Positions 37,714 through 45,703 of a stretch of DNA of 64,000 bases are shown piece by piece. The first letter of the stretch is position 1; every line of letters starts with the position of its first letter. This stretch comes from Arenibacter sp040216555 (GTDB taxonomy: Bacteria > Bacteroidota > Bacteroidia > Flavobacteriales > Flavobacteriaceae). Below the pieces are notes generated by a model. That model saw only the letters and a list, made by a program, of their open reading frames with translations. It made no database searches and was not told the DNA's origin. A program made the translations under genes and the position numbers. The stretch is taken from contig JAVJOW010000036.1 in assembly GCA_040216555.1 (NCBI GenBank), forward strand, positions 1 to 64,000. Direction: 5' to 3'.

Positions 37714-38433
37714 TTATACAGCAGTTTTTTCAGCCATATCGGCCATTTCGGGTTTTTTAGTATACCGTGAATGTGAGTGCAACTTATTACTTATAAGTTG
37801 TTTTATGTTAGTATTGGAAAGGTCTCCTGTGCAATCATAAACTGATAATTCCAAGGAGATAATTTCGACAGTATAGAGATTGTAATAAATGGCATACTTT
37901 CTTTTCTGATCGTACACCATGAATTCCTGACCATGAAATCTTGACCTGAAATATTTGGAAATCAGCGGTAGTACATCAAACCCAGGGGAAACATTGGAAA
38001 AGTAGACCTGATCCTGTGATAATTCAAAATTTGCAATGGCTTCTATTCTATGTTTTTCCCGGGCCACCATTCTGGAGTGTTGCTGAATTTTTAAAACAAT
38101 TTCGGACATTCCCTCTATAGGATTATCATTGGGATTGGCGTACATGGAACGGATGTACTGGTATAGAAGAACTTCAATGCCTTTGGTTTCGCTTAAAAAA
38201 GCAAAGTAAATGGACTTAATGGCTGAGTTACTTTTGTTCTGTATGCTGTTCCAAACCCGTCTGGCCTTATCCATCTGGGTAAATACGGTTATTGCCTCCG
38301 AAAAGAGACCATTTTGAAGCTCCTTATTTTTTTGGATGTTCGCGACTGGGATTTTCTCTTCAAAAATTTTGAAAACCGTAGTTAAAAAACCATTGAAACT
38401 GCCATCGTAAATTAAAACCTTTGGATTTTCCAT
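37714..38433 (-). CDS. TIGR03915/DUF4130 family putative DNA repair protein
   Basis: 239 residues: LIYDGSFNGFLTTVFKIFEEK at the start, ARRVWNSIQNKS, and the C-terminal YYVF-like DQVYFSNVSPGFDVLPLISKYF ... RFHGQEFMVYDQKRKYAIYY, the DUF4130 hallmark. This family normally sits beside a radical-SAM protein (TIGR03916) and has a proposed DNA repair/modification role. The partner is absent from this window. Directly upstream, with 2 nt between, is a 59-codon gene ending in QLSLFD; both lie downstream of the dyad-rich promoter shared with the S24 repressor. The repair role is a family proposal, not shown. Confidence 0.82.
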   Translation of the reverse strand: MENPKVLIYDGSFNGFLTTVFKIFEEKIPVANIQKNKELQNGLFSEAITVFTQMDKARRVWNSIQNKSNSAIKSIYFAFLSETKGIEVLLYQYIRSMYANPNDNPIEGMSEIVLKIQQHSRMVAREKHRIEAIANFELSQDQVYFSNVSPGFDVLPLISKYFRSRFHGQEFMVYDQKRKYAIYYNLYTVEIISLELSVYDCTGDLSNTNIKQLISNKLHSHSRYTKKPEMADMAEKTAV

Positions 38434-38435
38434 AA

Positions 38436-38615
38436 TTAATCGAATAAACTGAGTTGAACACTTAATTCCTTTTTTAAACGTCTTCTTTCCGTTTTTACCA
38501 TATGACCTTTGGCTGTGCCATTCCCTTTTTTAACATTAACGGAAACAAAGTGGGTGTCCTCCATCCCGGAATAGGCTAGACTGCTTAAAGTTTGATGTAA
38601 ATCGTCCAAAGTCAT
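38436..38615 (-). CDS. 59-aa protein ending in a sliding-clamp-like motif QLSLF
   Basis: Short gene read directly from the sequence: ATG at 38615, TAA at 38438-38436, then 2 nt, then the ATG of the TIGR03915 gene. The product begins MTLDDLHQTLSSLAYSGMED, has a basic middle (GHMVKTERRRLKKEL) and ends VQLSLFD. QL(S/D)LF is the consensus beta-clamp-binding pentapeptide, and here it is at the extreme C-terminus, as in many clamp-binding repair factors. It is the first gene after the dyad-covered promoter. A TATATTTG -7 element on its strand is 23-30 nt upstream. No family recognised. That it is a gene rests on spacing, position and motif. Confidence 0.65.
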   Translation of the reverse strand: MTLDDLHQTLSSLAYSGMEDTHFVSVNVKKGNGTAKGHMVKTERRRLKKELSVQLSLFD

Positions 38616-38635
38616 AATTTTGTATTTGTAATTAT

Positions 38636-38716
38636 TCCAAATATATGGATTATTTCCTAATTATGGAAATAGTCCAATATTTTTTTTGGATATATTCCAA
38701 AATCCGTATATTTGGA
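38636..38716. promoter_or_regulatory. Cluster of TCC-N7/8-GGA operator dyads in a divergent promoter
   Basis: Four dyads: TCCAAATATATGGA (38636-38649), ATTTCC-N7-GGAAAT (38652-38670), TTTTGGA-N5-TCCAAAA (38684-38702) and TCCGTATATTTGGA (38703-38716). The first contains TATATTTG on the minus strand and the last TATATTTG on the plus strand, so repressor binding would block both -7 elements. For the plus strand, TTG at 38686-38688 is 18 nt upstream of its -7 box. The likely binder is the adjacent S24 repressor (autoregulation); this is inferred. Confidence 0.7.
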
Positions 38717-38788
38717 TCTATTAGATATGTTTTTATTACTATATAAGGGGTATGTCTTTATCAACTAAATAAATTTAAAACCTGTACT

Positions 38789-39556
38789 ATGAACGAGGAT
38801 ATGGAAATTGTAACAAAGCGTTTTACTGATCTACGCCGGGAATTGGGGTATACCCAATCTGACTTTGCCAACTTGCTCGGAATTTCAAATACAACTGCGG
38901 ACATAGAAAGGGGCCGTACCAAATTATCGGGAAAGGTAGTGGCGGAACTGTTGAAACAATTTAAAATTAATCCCCTTTGGCTATTTGGTGAAAGTACCCA
39001 AAAGTATCTGGCAGTTACAAATATCAGCGTAATTCCCAAGGTGGTTACTGTAAATTCATCCGAAAACGAGAATATGGTATTGGTAAATGCCAAAGCCGCA
39101 GCCGGATACCCTCAAAATATTCAGGACACTAGTTGGTATAAACAGCTGCCTGCCTTTGATATTCCCTTACCGGAATTCAGAAATGCCACCTACAGGGGTT
39201 TCCAAATTGAAGGCGACAGTATGTTGCCGAATCTAAAGCCAGGGGAATGGGTATTGGCCAAGGCCGTTGAAGGTTTAAAGGATATTAGTCCCAACAAGAT
39301 TTACGTGGTAGTATTACAGGACGCCGTTTTGGTGAAAAAAATTGAAAAATCTCCCGATCCAGCCGTAATTTCCCTAATATCATTAAATGAAAACTACCCT
39401 CCGTATAGCGTTAATACGGAAGACCTACAAGAGCTTTGGCAAGTTAGCAGCAAAATAACCTTTGGTGTGGATGCCACCTCCGAAAAGGGATTGTTAAGAC
39501 AATTGCAGGAATCAATGGATGAGCTTAAAAATCAATTAAAAAAAGTCAATAATTAA
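38789..39556 (+). CDS. XRE-HTH / peptidase S24 self-cleaving repressor (LexA/CI-like)
   Basis: 255 residues. An N-terminal HTH_XRE domain (about 5-65: LRRELGYTQSDFANLLGISNT) is joined to a LexA/CI-type S24 domain. The cleavage site A105-G106 (KAAAGY), nucleophile Ser144 in GDSMLPNLKPGE and Lys183 in VLVKKI give a complete Ser-Lys dyad with LexA/CI-like spacing. A short C-terminal coiled tail follows. In LexA and CI, RecA filaments trigger such cleavage; that is likely but unproven here. It is divergent from a two-gene putative repair operon across a region packed with dyads. Other possible roles include a cured-prophage repressor, but no phage genes are near. Confidence 0.88.
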   Translation: MNEDMEIVTKRFTDLRRELGYTQSDFANLLGISNTTADIERGRTKLSGKVVAELLKQFKINPLWLFGESTQKYLAVTNISVIPKVVTVNSSENENMVLVNAKAAAGYPQNIQDTSWYKQLPAFDIPLPEFRNATYRGFQIEGDSMLPNLKPGEWVLAKAVEGLKDISPNKIYVVVLQDAVLVKKIEKSPDPAVISLISLNENYPPYSVNTEDLQELWQVSSKITFGVDATSEKGLLRQLQESMDELKNQLKKVNN

Positions 39557-40190
39557 TATAGCACAGTCTATTGACTAAAATTGCCATATCCGGTATATTA
39601 TTTTAAGGCAACTAATTTCCTGTAATATAAAATTTTTGAAACCAAATATCTCTGCCTGTTCCTCACTGAACAGCGCTGTAGCCATTCATGAATTTTTAGT
39701 TCAAATAGGATTAATATCATCTATTTGTAAGGGTTCCCTTATATGTTCTTTGATCGATGAAATACATAATTTTTACGATGAAATACAGAAATATCTTCAA
39801 TTTCCATCTTTCACAACAAGATCGAGGTGTTACACAACAAAATTCCAAAATTCACATTTCTACAACATATTTTTGAACTGATAAAGAGTCCCAAATCTTA
39901 TCATTACATATATAAAAAGGCTGTGCAAATTAATTGTATCGCCTTTTTTATTTTGAATCTTACTATAGGCATAACAAAATGTAGGCTAAAATAATGGTTA
40001 ACTTGCCCACAAATCATTTAATTTGATTGGTGTAGTTTTTAGCCAATTAATGAAGATGGCAAATAGGGATATGCGGGGTACAACAATAACCCTGCTTTGG
40101 CGTTTGTAGTATTGAGTGTCAATAGCTAAAGGTTTAAAAATTATTAAAAAAACCAAGAAATAATTAGAATATTAAGACAACAATTGAACA
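39557..40190. other. Long intergenic region with terminator and direct repeat
   Basis: 634 nt without a convincing gene. It holds a 12-nt direct repeat CGATGAAATACA (39755-39766 and 39776-39787; start-to-start 21 nt, about two helical turns), a terminator at 39914-39948, and the upstream region of the histidine-kinase gene. One open frame (39636-39881) needs a TTG start and has no coding look. Confidence 0.5.
39914..39948 (+). terminator. Intrinsic terminator candidate
   Basis: AAAAAGGC and GCCTTTTT pair over a 19-nt loop and end in a T-run. About 360 nt after the S24 repressor gene; no other gene precedes it on the plus strand. Confidence 0.55.
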
Positions 40191-42152
40191 ATGGTGAAGT
40201 CTTTTAATAAAATGTTTGTTTCATTAATGATTTGTTCATTGTGTTTTTGGTATTCGTCTGCCCAAGACCCTTCTACCAAACCGGATTATTTCCAGGAGTT
40301 TCAAAATAAGAAGGGAGTACAGGAAAGATTTGATTATTTCTTTGGTGTGCCCAATCGCTATTTAGAGGATTCAGCCTATGATTGGCAAGCTGCGGTAAAT
40401 GTATATCATAACAATGCTCAAAAAGTTAAGGATTCAACAAGCATCACCAAATATGAGCTTATGCAATCCCAACTTTATTATGATATTGGCGACTTTAGCA
40501 AAAGTGTGGCCATTGCCAATCAATTGTACAAGAAAATTGATAATTTGGATATGCCATCCAAAAAAATCCTTTTAGACCTGATAGACAGCAACTATGCGAA
40601 ATTGGGGCTATACGATAGGCAATTTGAAATAAGAAATGAGAAAAAGAATTTAGGCCTGACGGATAAGGTTATTTTCTATGATATCTATTCCAATCTTGGA
40701 CTTCATAGAAAGGCAATGGACGACTATATCAAGGACAAGTTAAAAACCATAAGGGAGGATGATTATTTTGGGCAGGCAGAATATCAGAGCAATGTTGGGA
40801 ACTACCTACTTCTGGATATGTCTATCCCCACTGCATTAACTTATTATAAGAAGGCAAAAGGATTTATAGATGTTTACCTAAATGATATAAGCCGAGAGAA
40901 AACAGAACAAGAAATTAGCAAAGGAAATTTATTGAAAGCCATAATAGAAGGAAACATAGGTAAATGCCATGCACTGCTTAAGGAATACGATATTGCCATT
41001 CCATATTTAGAAAATTCCATTAGTTTGATCAACGAGTACAATAAGGGTAAGTTCTCCTCTGATAAGGTAGAAAACACCTTGGAATTGGCTGATTGCTATT
41101 TACAGAAAGAAGATTATGAGAAGGCCAAGGAATATCTGTTGAGTGGGCAAGATCCAGTGAAAATAGAAAATGTTCTTAGAAGGAATAGGCTATTGGCGGC
41201 CTATTATGACCGTATAGGTGATTACAAAAATTCGGTCGACTATTTAAAAAGAAACGTACGCATTAGGGATTCTTTGAACAGGAATGAATCCTCTATGAAA
41301 AAGCAGCAGTTAGCCGCTGTGGCCGGACAAGAAATAGAGTACTCCAAAAAAATGATGGAGCAGCAGAAAAAGGATTTGGAACAATCCCGAAGCGATTTAC
41401 AGGCCAAAGAGGAAAGAATAAACATTGTTTTTATTTCGTTGATCTTTACCCTTTTGGGATTTGCAGGCCTGGTTTTTGCCTATTTGAAAAGTATTAAGAA
41501 CCAGCGACTCATTGCTGATCAGAAGCGCATAATAGAAGCTTCGCTGGTAGAAAAGGATTCACTTTTAAAAGAAATTCACCATAGGGTAAAAAATAACCTT
41601 CAGATGGTTTCCAGTTTGCTTAGCCTTCAGACAAAAAACACCCGTAGTAAAGCGGCTATCGAGGCATTGGAAGAAGGCAAGAGTAGGGTAAAGGCAATGG
41701 CACTTATCCATCAAAAATTATATCAGAACGATGATCTCTCCGTGATAGAAATGCAGGGATATATAGAAAGTCTTATTAACAGTGTACAATCGGTCTACAA
41801 AAAAGGTGGCCATAATATAAATATTACCATTGATGCCGAAGGCGTTGAATTGGATATTGATAGGGCAATTCCCTTTGGTCTTATTTTAAACGAATTGGTA
41901 TCCAATTCATTTAAATATGCCTTCCCCGACGATGACGAAAATGGAAAGATTTATATCCATTTGAGAAAAAATGGGGGACAGGGCTATTTTGAGTACACGG
42001 ATAATGGCATAGGACTGCCAGAAGATACTGATGACAGGGCCAATTCCTCCATGGGTATCAGGTTAATGAATCGTTTGGTAAATCAGCTCCAATCTACTTT
42101 AAATATCGATAAAACATCCGAAGGAGTTCGTTTTTGGTTCAATTTTAAATAA
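40191..42152 (+). CDS. TPR sensor histidine kinase (HisKA_2 type)
   Basis: 653 residues. A signal/anchor (ending CFWYSSAQD) precedes about 370 residues of TPR-like repeats in the periplasm, a coiled coil, one membrane segment (about 409-428, FISLIFTLLGFAGLVFAYL), then a HisKA_2 dimerisation domain with the phospho-acceptor in EIHHRVKNNLQMVSSLL (His463/464; the His before RVKN is the expected site) and an HATPase with LNELVSNSFKYAF, DNGIGLP and SMGIRLMNRLV. No response regulator gene is adjacent (orphan). A peptide or protein-binding input through the TPRs is inferred. Confidence 0.92.
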   Translation: MVKSFNKMFVSLMICSLCFWYSSAQDPSTKPDYFQEFQNKKGVQERFDYFFGVPNRYLEDSAYDWQAAVNVYHNNAQKVKDSTSITKYELMQSQLYYDIGDFSKSVAIANQLYKKIDNLDMPSKKILLDLIDSNYAKLGLYDRQFEIRNEKKNLGLTDKVIFYDIYSNLGLHRKAMDDYIKDKLKTIREDDYFGQAEYQSNVGNYLLLDMSIPTALTYYKKAKGFIDVYLNDISREKTEQEISKGNLLKAIIEGNIGKCHALLKEYDIAIPYLENSISLINEYNKGKFSSDKVENTLELADCYLQKEDYEKAKEYLLSGQDPVKIENVLRRNRLLAAYYDRIGDYKNSVDYLKRNVRIRDSLNRNESSMKKQQLAAVAGQEIEYSKKMMEQQKKDLEQSRSDLQAKEERINIVFISLIFTLLGFAGLVFAYLKSIKNQRLIADQKRIIEASLVEKDSLLKEIHHRVKNNLQMVSSLLSLQTKNTRSKAAIEALEEGKSRVKAMALIHQKLYQNDDLSVIEMQGYIESLINSVQSVYKKGGHNINITIDAEGVELDIDRAIPFGLILNELVSNSFKYAFPDDDENGKIYIHLRKNGGQGYFEYTDNGIGLPEDTDDRANSSMGIRLMNRLVNQLQSTLNIDKTSEGVRFWFNFK

Positions 42153-42176
42153 ATTTGAACAAAAACAGTTCAGCTT

Positions 42177-42857
42177 ATGCAAATTACTTCTTTAGGCCAT
42201 TGCTCTTTACTAATTGAAACAGGTGGAAAAAGGTTATTGGTAGATCCGTTTATTACAGGAAATGATAAAGTCCATGGCAAAATCGACATTAAAGATCTAA
42301 AACCCGATTACATCCTGGTTACCCATGCCCATCAAGACCATACTTTGGATGTTGAAGAAATTGGAAAAATTAGTGAGGCCAAAGTGGTAAGCAATTTTGA
42401 GATAGCCACTTACTATGAAAACAAGGGCCTAAAAGCTCACCCCATGAACCACGGAGGAAGCTGGAAGTTCGATTTTGGAACCCTGAAATATGTAAATGCC
42501 ATTCATACCTCTTCCTTTGCAGATGGAACTTATGGAGGTCAGCCCGGGGGATTTATTTTATCTTCCGAAGGAAAGCATATTTATATTGCTGGTGACACTG
42601 CCTTAACGATGGATATGAAACTTATTCCGATGTCCTTTCAATTGGATTTGGCTGTATTGCCCATAGGTGATAATTTTACGATGGGTGTCGATGATGCCAT
42701 TTTAGCGTCCGATTTTGTGGAATGCCCTAAGATATTGGGTTATCATTATGATACTTTCGGGTATATTGTAATTGACCATAAAGAATCTGTTCAAAAATTT
42801 TCCGAGCATGGCAAAGTGCTAATTCTGTTGGAAATAGGAGGGTCTTTAACAGTTTAG
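42177..42857 (+). CDS. UPF0173-type metal-dependent hydrolase (MBL fold)
   Basis: 226 residues of the UPF0173/YtkL family: TSLGHCSLLIETGGKRLLVDPF at the start, metal motif T-H50-A-H52-Q-D54-H55, HGGSW, YIAGDTAL and GYHYDTFG. A cytoplasmic beta-lactamase-fold hydrolase of unknown substrate. It follows the kinase gene by 24 nt and may be co-transcribed. Its stop abuts the stop of the convergent SDR gene with no gap. Confidence 0.92.
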   Translation: MQITSLGHCSLLIETGGKRLLVDPFITGNDKVHGKIDIKDLKPDYILVTHAHQDHTLDVEEIGKISEAKVVSNFEIATYYENKGLKAHPMNHGGSWKFDFGTLKYVNAIHTSSFADGTYGGQPGGFILSSEGKHIYIAGDTALTMDMKLIPMSFQLDLAVLPIGDNFTMGVDDAILASDFVECPKILGYHYDTFGYIVIDHKESVQKFSEHGKVLILLEIGGSLTV

Positions 42858-43661
42858 TTATCTCACTTTACTTTGCAGTACTAGCCTGTGGAGCAGTTTG
42901 GGAAAAAATCTTTTCATATAAACACCCATGACTTCTTTCTGGCCAATGTAAACTTCGAATTTCTCTTTTTCTATGGCATTGACCATTTTCTTGGCAAAAA
43001 CAAGGAGAGATAGTCCATTTTTAGTAGCCACATCATTGTCGACCTGGGGACTACCATCTGCGGTAAGGGCATTTATGGCTACATTGGTATTTACAAACCC
43101 TGGACATACCATGGTTACCTTTATGTTGTCATCTTCATGTTCCATGCGCAGAACATCAAAAAAACCATGTAGTGCGTGCTTGGCCCCGCAATATCCAGAG
43201 CGATAGGGAGAGCCAAATTTTCCCATTAGGCTGGTTACGGTAACAACATGGCCTTTTTTTTGGGAAACAAAATAAGGAAGCACTGCTTTGGTAAGGGCAA
43301 TAGTGCCCATATAATTTACGTCCATTAATTTCTGATAGACTTGCAAATCGGTTTCCATAATTAAAGAGCGCTGGCTTATACCAGCATTATTTATCAATAG
43401 GTCTATTGACCCATAAAAAGATAAGGCTTCTGTTACTTTTTCAGACATTTTATCCCTATCCATCAAATCCAATGGGAGCAGGGAGATAAGATCACCATTA
43501 GTGCAACGGGCCTTTACTTGTTGTAGATCTATTAAATTTCTGGAAGATATTATCAGTTTATAGTCTTTGCGATTAAGTTCATAGGTCAGTGCTTCACCTA
43601 TTCCAGATGAAGCCCCTGTTATCCAAACTACCTTTTCAACTTTTGTTTTCATTTTTTTCAT
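42858..43661 (-). CDS. Short-chain dehydrogenase/reductase
   Basis: 267 residues, classical SDR: cofactor motif TGASSGIGEAL near residues 15-25, NNAG (INNAGISQRS), catalytic Ser in VTSLMGKFGSP, and Tyr/Lys in YCGAKHAL (YxxxK reads Y-C-G-A-K). The Arg after the first strand (SSRN) suggests NADP preference. Substrate unknown. The C-terminal 40 residues (QKEVMGVYMKRFFPKLLHRL) resemble DHRS7-type membrane-peripheral SDRs. Alternative start at the fourth codon. Convergent with the MBL gene, divergent from menC. Confidence 0.92.
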   Translation of the reverse strand: MKKMKTKVEKVVWITGASSGIGEALTYELNRKDYKLIISSRNLIDLQQVKARCTNGDLISLLPLDLMDRDKMSEKVTEALSFYGSIDLLINNAGISQRSLIMETDLQVYQKLMDVNYMGTIALTKAVLPYFVSQKKGHVVTVTSLMGKFGSPYRSGYCGAKHALHGFFDVLRMEHEDDNIKVTMVCPGFVNTNVAINALTADGSPQVDNDVATKNGLSLLVFAKKMVNAIEKEKFEVYIGQKEVMGVYMKRFFPKLLHRLVLQSKVR

Positions 43662-43700
43662 AATTGGAAAAAAAGATAGTTAAATTTGATTTTATATCTC

Positions 43701-44753
43701 ATGAAAGCGACCTACAAAAAATACATTTTAGAATTTAAACGTCCCAGCGGTACTTCTAGGGGAATAATGACCCACAAAGAAACCTTCTTTATTATTTTAG
43801 AACAGGATAAAAAATTTGGAATTGGAGAATGCGGTATTTTAAGGGGCTTAAGTGTTGATGATGTGCCTGATTATGAGGAAAAGCTAAAATGGACCTGTGA
43901 TAATATCGATTTGGGTAAAGACCAATTATGGGAAGCTTTGATGCATTATCCCAGTATTCAATTCGGAGTGGAACAAGCCTTTTTATCCCTTAATTCCGAG
44001 GATCCCTTTTTACCTTTTCCTTCAGATTTCACGCAAAACAATAGCCCCATAGCTATCAATGGATTGATCTGGATGGGAGACGAACATTTTATGCATCAAC
44101 AGATCCGGCAAAAGTTGGAGGAAGGTTTCAAGTGCATCAAATTAAAAATTGGGGCCATCGATTTTGATATGGAAATAGCACTTTTAAAATCCATTCGAAA
44201 CAAATACAGTGAAAGAGAAATTGAACTAAGGGTCGATGCCAATGGCGCATTCCTTCCTTCCGAGGCAATGCATAAACTGGAACGCCTTTCGCTGTTCGGC
44301 CTACACTCTATAGAACAACCTATCAAGGCAGGGAACGCCTATGAAATGAAGGAATTATGTTCAAATTCTCCAATTCCTATAGCCTTGGATGAAGAATTAA
44401 TAGGGATTACTGATGTAACGGAAAAAGAGAAACTTCTACAAACTATAAGGCCACAGTATATTATCCTAAAACCAAGTTTGGTCGGAGGGTTTAGAGGAAG
44501 TATGGAATGGATCAAAATAGCGGAGAAATTAAATTTAAAATGGTGGGTTACCAGTGCCCTGGAAAGCAATATTGGCCTTAATGCCATTGCCCAATGGACA
44601 TATACCTTGGATAACCCTTTGCCCCAAGGATTGGGTACCGGTGGGTTATATACCAATAATTTTGAATGCCCGCTAAAAGTAAAAAATGGAACAATTTCCT
44701 ATGAACAAACCGGGAGTTGGGAAAACAATTTAATAGAGAATATATGTATATAG
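43701..44753 (+). CDS. menC: o-succinylbenzoate synthase
   Basis: 350 residues from the ATG at 43701. Enolase superfamily: it dehydrates SHCHC to o-succinylbenzoate in menaquinone synthesis. Active-site signs: IKLKIG (catalytic Lys on strand 2), RVDANGAF (metal Asp), IEQP (metal Glu), ALDEE (metal Asp) and ILKPSLVGG (second catalytic Lys). First gene of an overlapping three-gene set menC / CPBP protease / menE. Confidence 0.92.
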   Translation: MKATYKKYILEFKRPSGTSRGIMTHKETFFIILEQDKKFGIGECGILRGLSVDDVPDYEEKLKWTCDNIDLGKDQLWEALMHYPSIQFGVEQAFLSLNSEDPFLPFPSDFTQNNSPIAINGLIWMGDEHFMHQQIRQKLEEGFKCIKLKIGAIDFDMEIALLKSIRNKYSEREIELRVDANGAFLPSEAMHKLERLSLFGLHSIEQPIKAGNAYEMKELCSNSPIPIALDEELIGITDVTEKEKLLQTIRPQYIILKPSLVGGFRGSMEWIKIAEKLNLKWWVTSALESNIGLNAIAQWTYTLDNPLPQGLGTGGLYTNNFECPLKVKNGTISYEQTGSWENNLIENICI

Positions 44754-45703
44754 AACAGGGATATAAAGGAAACCATGAATCTTGGAGATACCTAGTCGGA
44801 ATTTTGATCATATTCATTGGCTGGCAACTTTTGGGGTCCATTCCACTACTTGGGGTCTTAATCGTTAAGTCTCTTGGAGGGGAAGCCTTTCCCTCGGATG
44901 TTGTAGGAATGTCCAAAATGGTCGGAAGCAATTTATTTCTGTTCCTAATGCTTATTTCTTTCGTATTTGGCCTTTTGGCAACATTTCTTACCACTAAATT
45001 TGTCCATAGGCAAAGCATAGTATCTCTTACCACCAGCAGGAAGAAAATAGATTGGAAAAGAGTGTTTTTTGCTTTTGGTCTGTGGGGTTTTATAACTATT
45101 TTAATTACAGGTTTGGATATATATCTAAGCCCAGAGGACTATGTTTTTAATTTTAATCTAATTCCCTTTGTAATATTATGCCTTATTTCGGTATTCTTAA
45201 TCCCGCTCCAAACCAGTTTCGAAGAATATTTTATGCGGGGATATCTGATGCAAGGAATTGGCTTAATGTCCGGCAAAAGATGGGTTCCCTTGGTAATCAC
45301 CTCTATGATTTTCGGGTTGTTGCACCTTTTTAATCCTGAGGTAGAAAAATTGGGATATGGAATAATGGTCTATTATATCGGTACTGGATTTTTTCTAGGG
45401 ATATTGACATTAATGGATGAGGGATTGGAATTGGCCATTGGTTTTCATGCTGCCAATAATTTATTGACCGCCCTTTTGGTGACAGCGGATTGGACCGCCT
45501 TTCAGACCGAATCCCTCTATAGGGATATATCGGAACCAGAATTGGGCTGGGATGTTTTTGTCCCAGTTTTGGTTATTTATCCCATTCTCTTGTATGTATT
45601 CTCCAAAAAATACGGCTGGAACAAATGGAAGGACCGACTTACGGGTGATGTTCAAAACTTAGAAACAGTACAATTAATAGAAGAAAGTGAGCCCAAGCTA
45701 TAA
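44744..45703 (+). CDS. CPBP family intramembrane metalloprotease
   Basis: 319 residues from the ATG at 44744, which overlaps menC by 10 nt; the in-frame start at 44717 would overlap further. About seven to eight membrane segments. CPBP (Abi/CAAX-like) motifs: EEYFMRGYLMQ (EExxxR), FGLLHLFNP (FxxxH) and HAANN (HxxxN/B). It may cleave or bind prenylated or membrane peptides. Located inside the menC-menE pair with overlaps at both ends, so expression is tied to menaquinone synthesis. A functional link to the isoprenoid quinone is attractive but unproven. Confidence 0.9.
   Translation: MYIEQGYKGNHESWRYLVGILIIFIGWQLLGSIPLLGVLIVKSLGGEAFPSDVVGMSKMVGSNLFLFLMLISFVFGLLATFLTTKFVHRQSIVSLTTSRKKIDWKRVFFAFGLWGFITILITGLDIYLSPEDYVFNFNLIPFVILCLISVFLIPLQTSFEEYFMRGYLMQGIGLMSGKRWVPLVITSMIFGLLHLFNPEVEKLGYGIMVYYIGTGFFLGILTLMDEGLELAIGFHAANNLLTALLVTADWTAFQTESLYRDISEPELGWDVFVPVLVIYPILLYVFSKKYGWNKWKDRLTGDVQNLETVQLIEESEPKL

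Noticed and set aside
38789..39556. S24 repressor as a prophage marker
   Set aside because: No integrase, structural or lysis genes within the window; the neighbours are chromosomal repair genes.
39636..39881. Open frame of 81 codons after the S24 repressor
   Set aside because: Needs a TTG start, low-complexity composition, no family look; the region reads as intergenic.
44578..45033. 151-codon frame on the minus strand
   Set aside because: Antisense to the overlapping menC and CPBP genes, which are both well supported.
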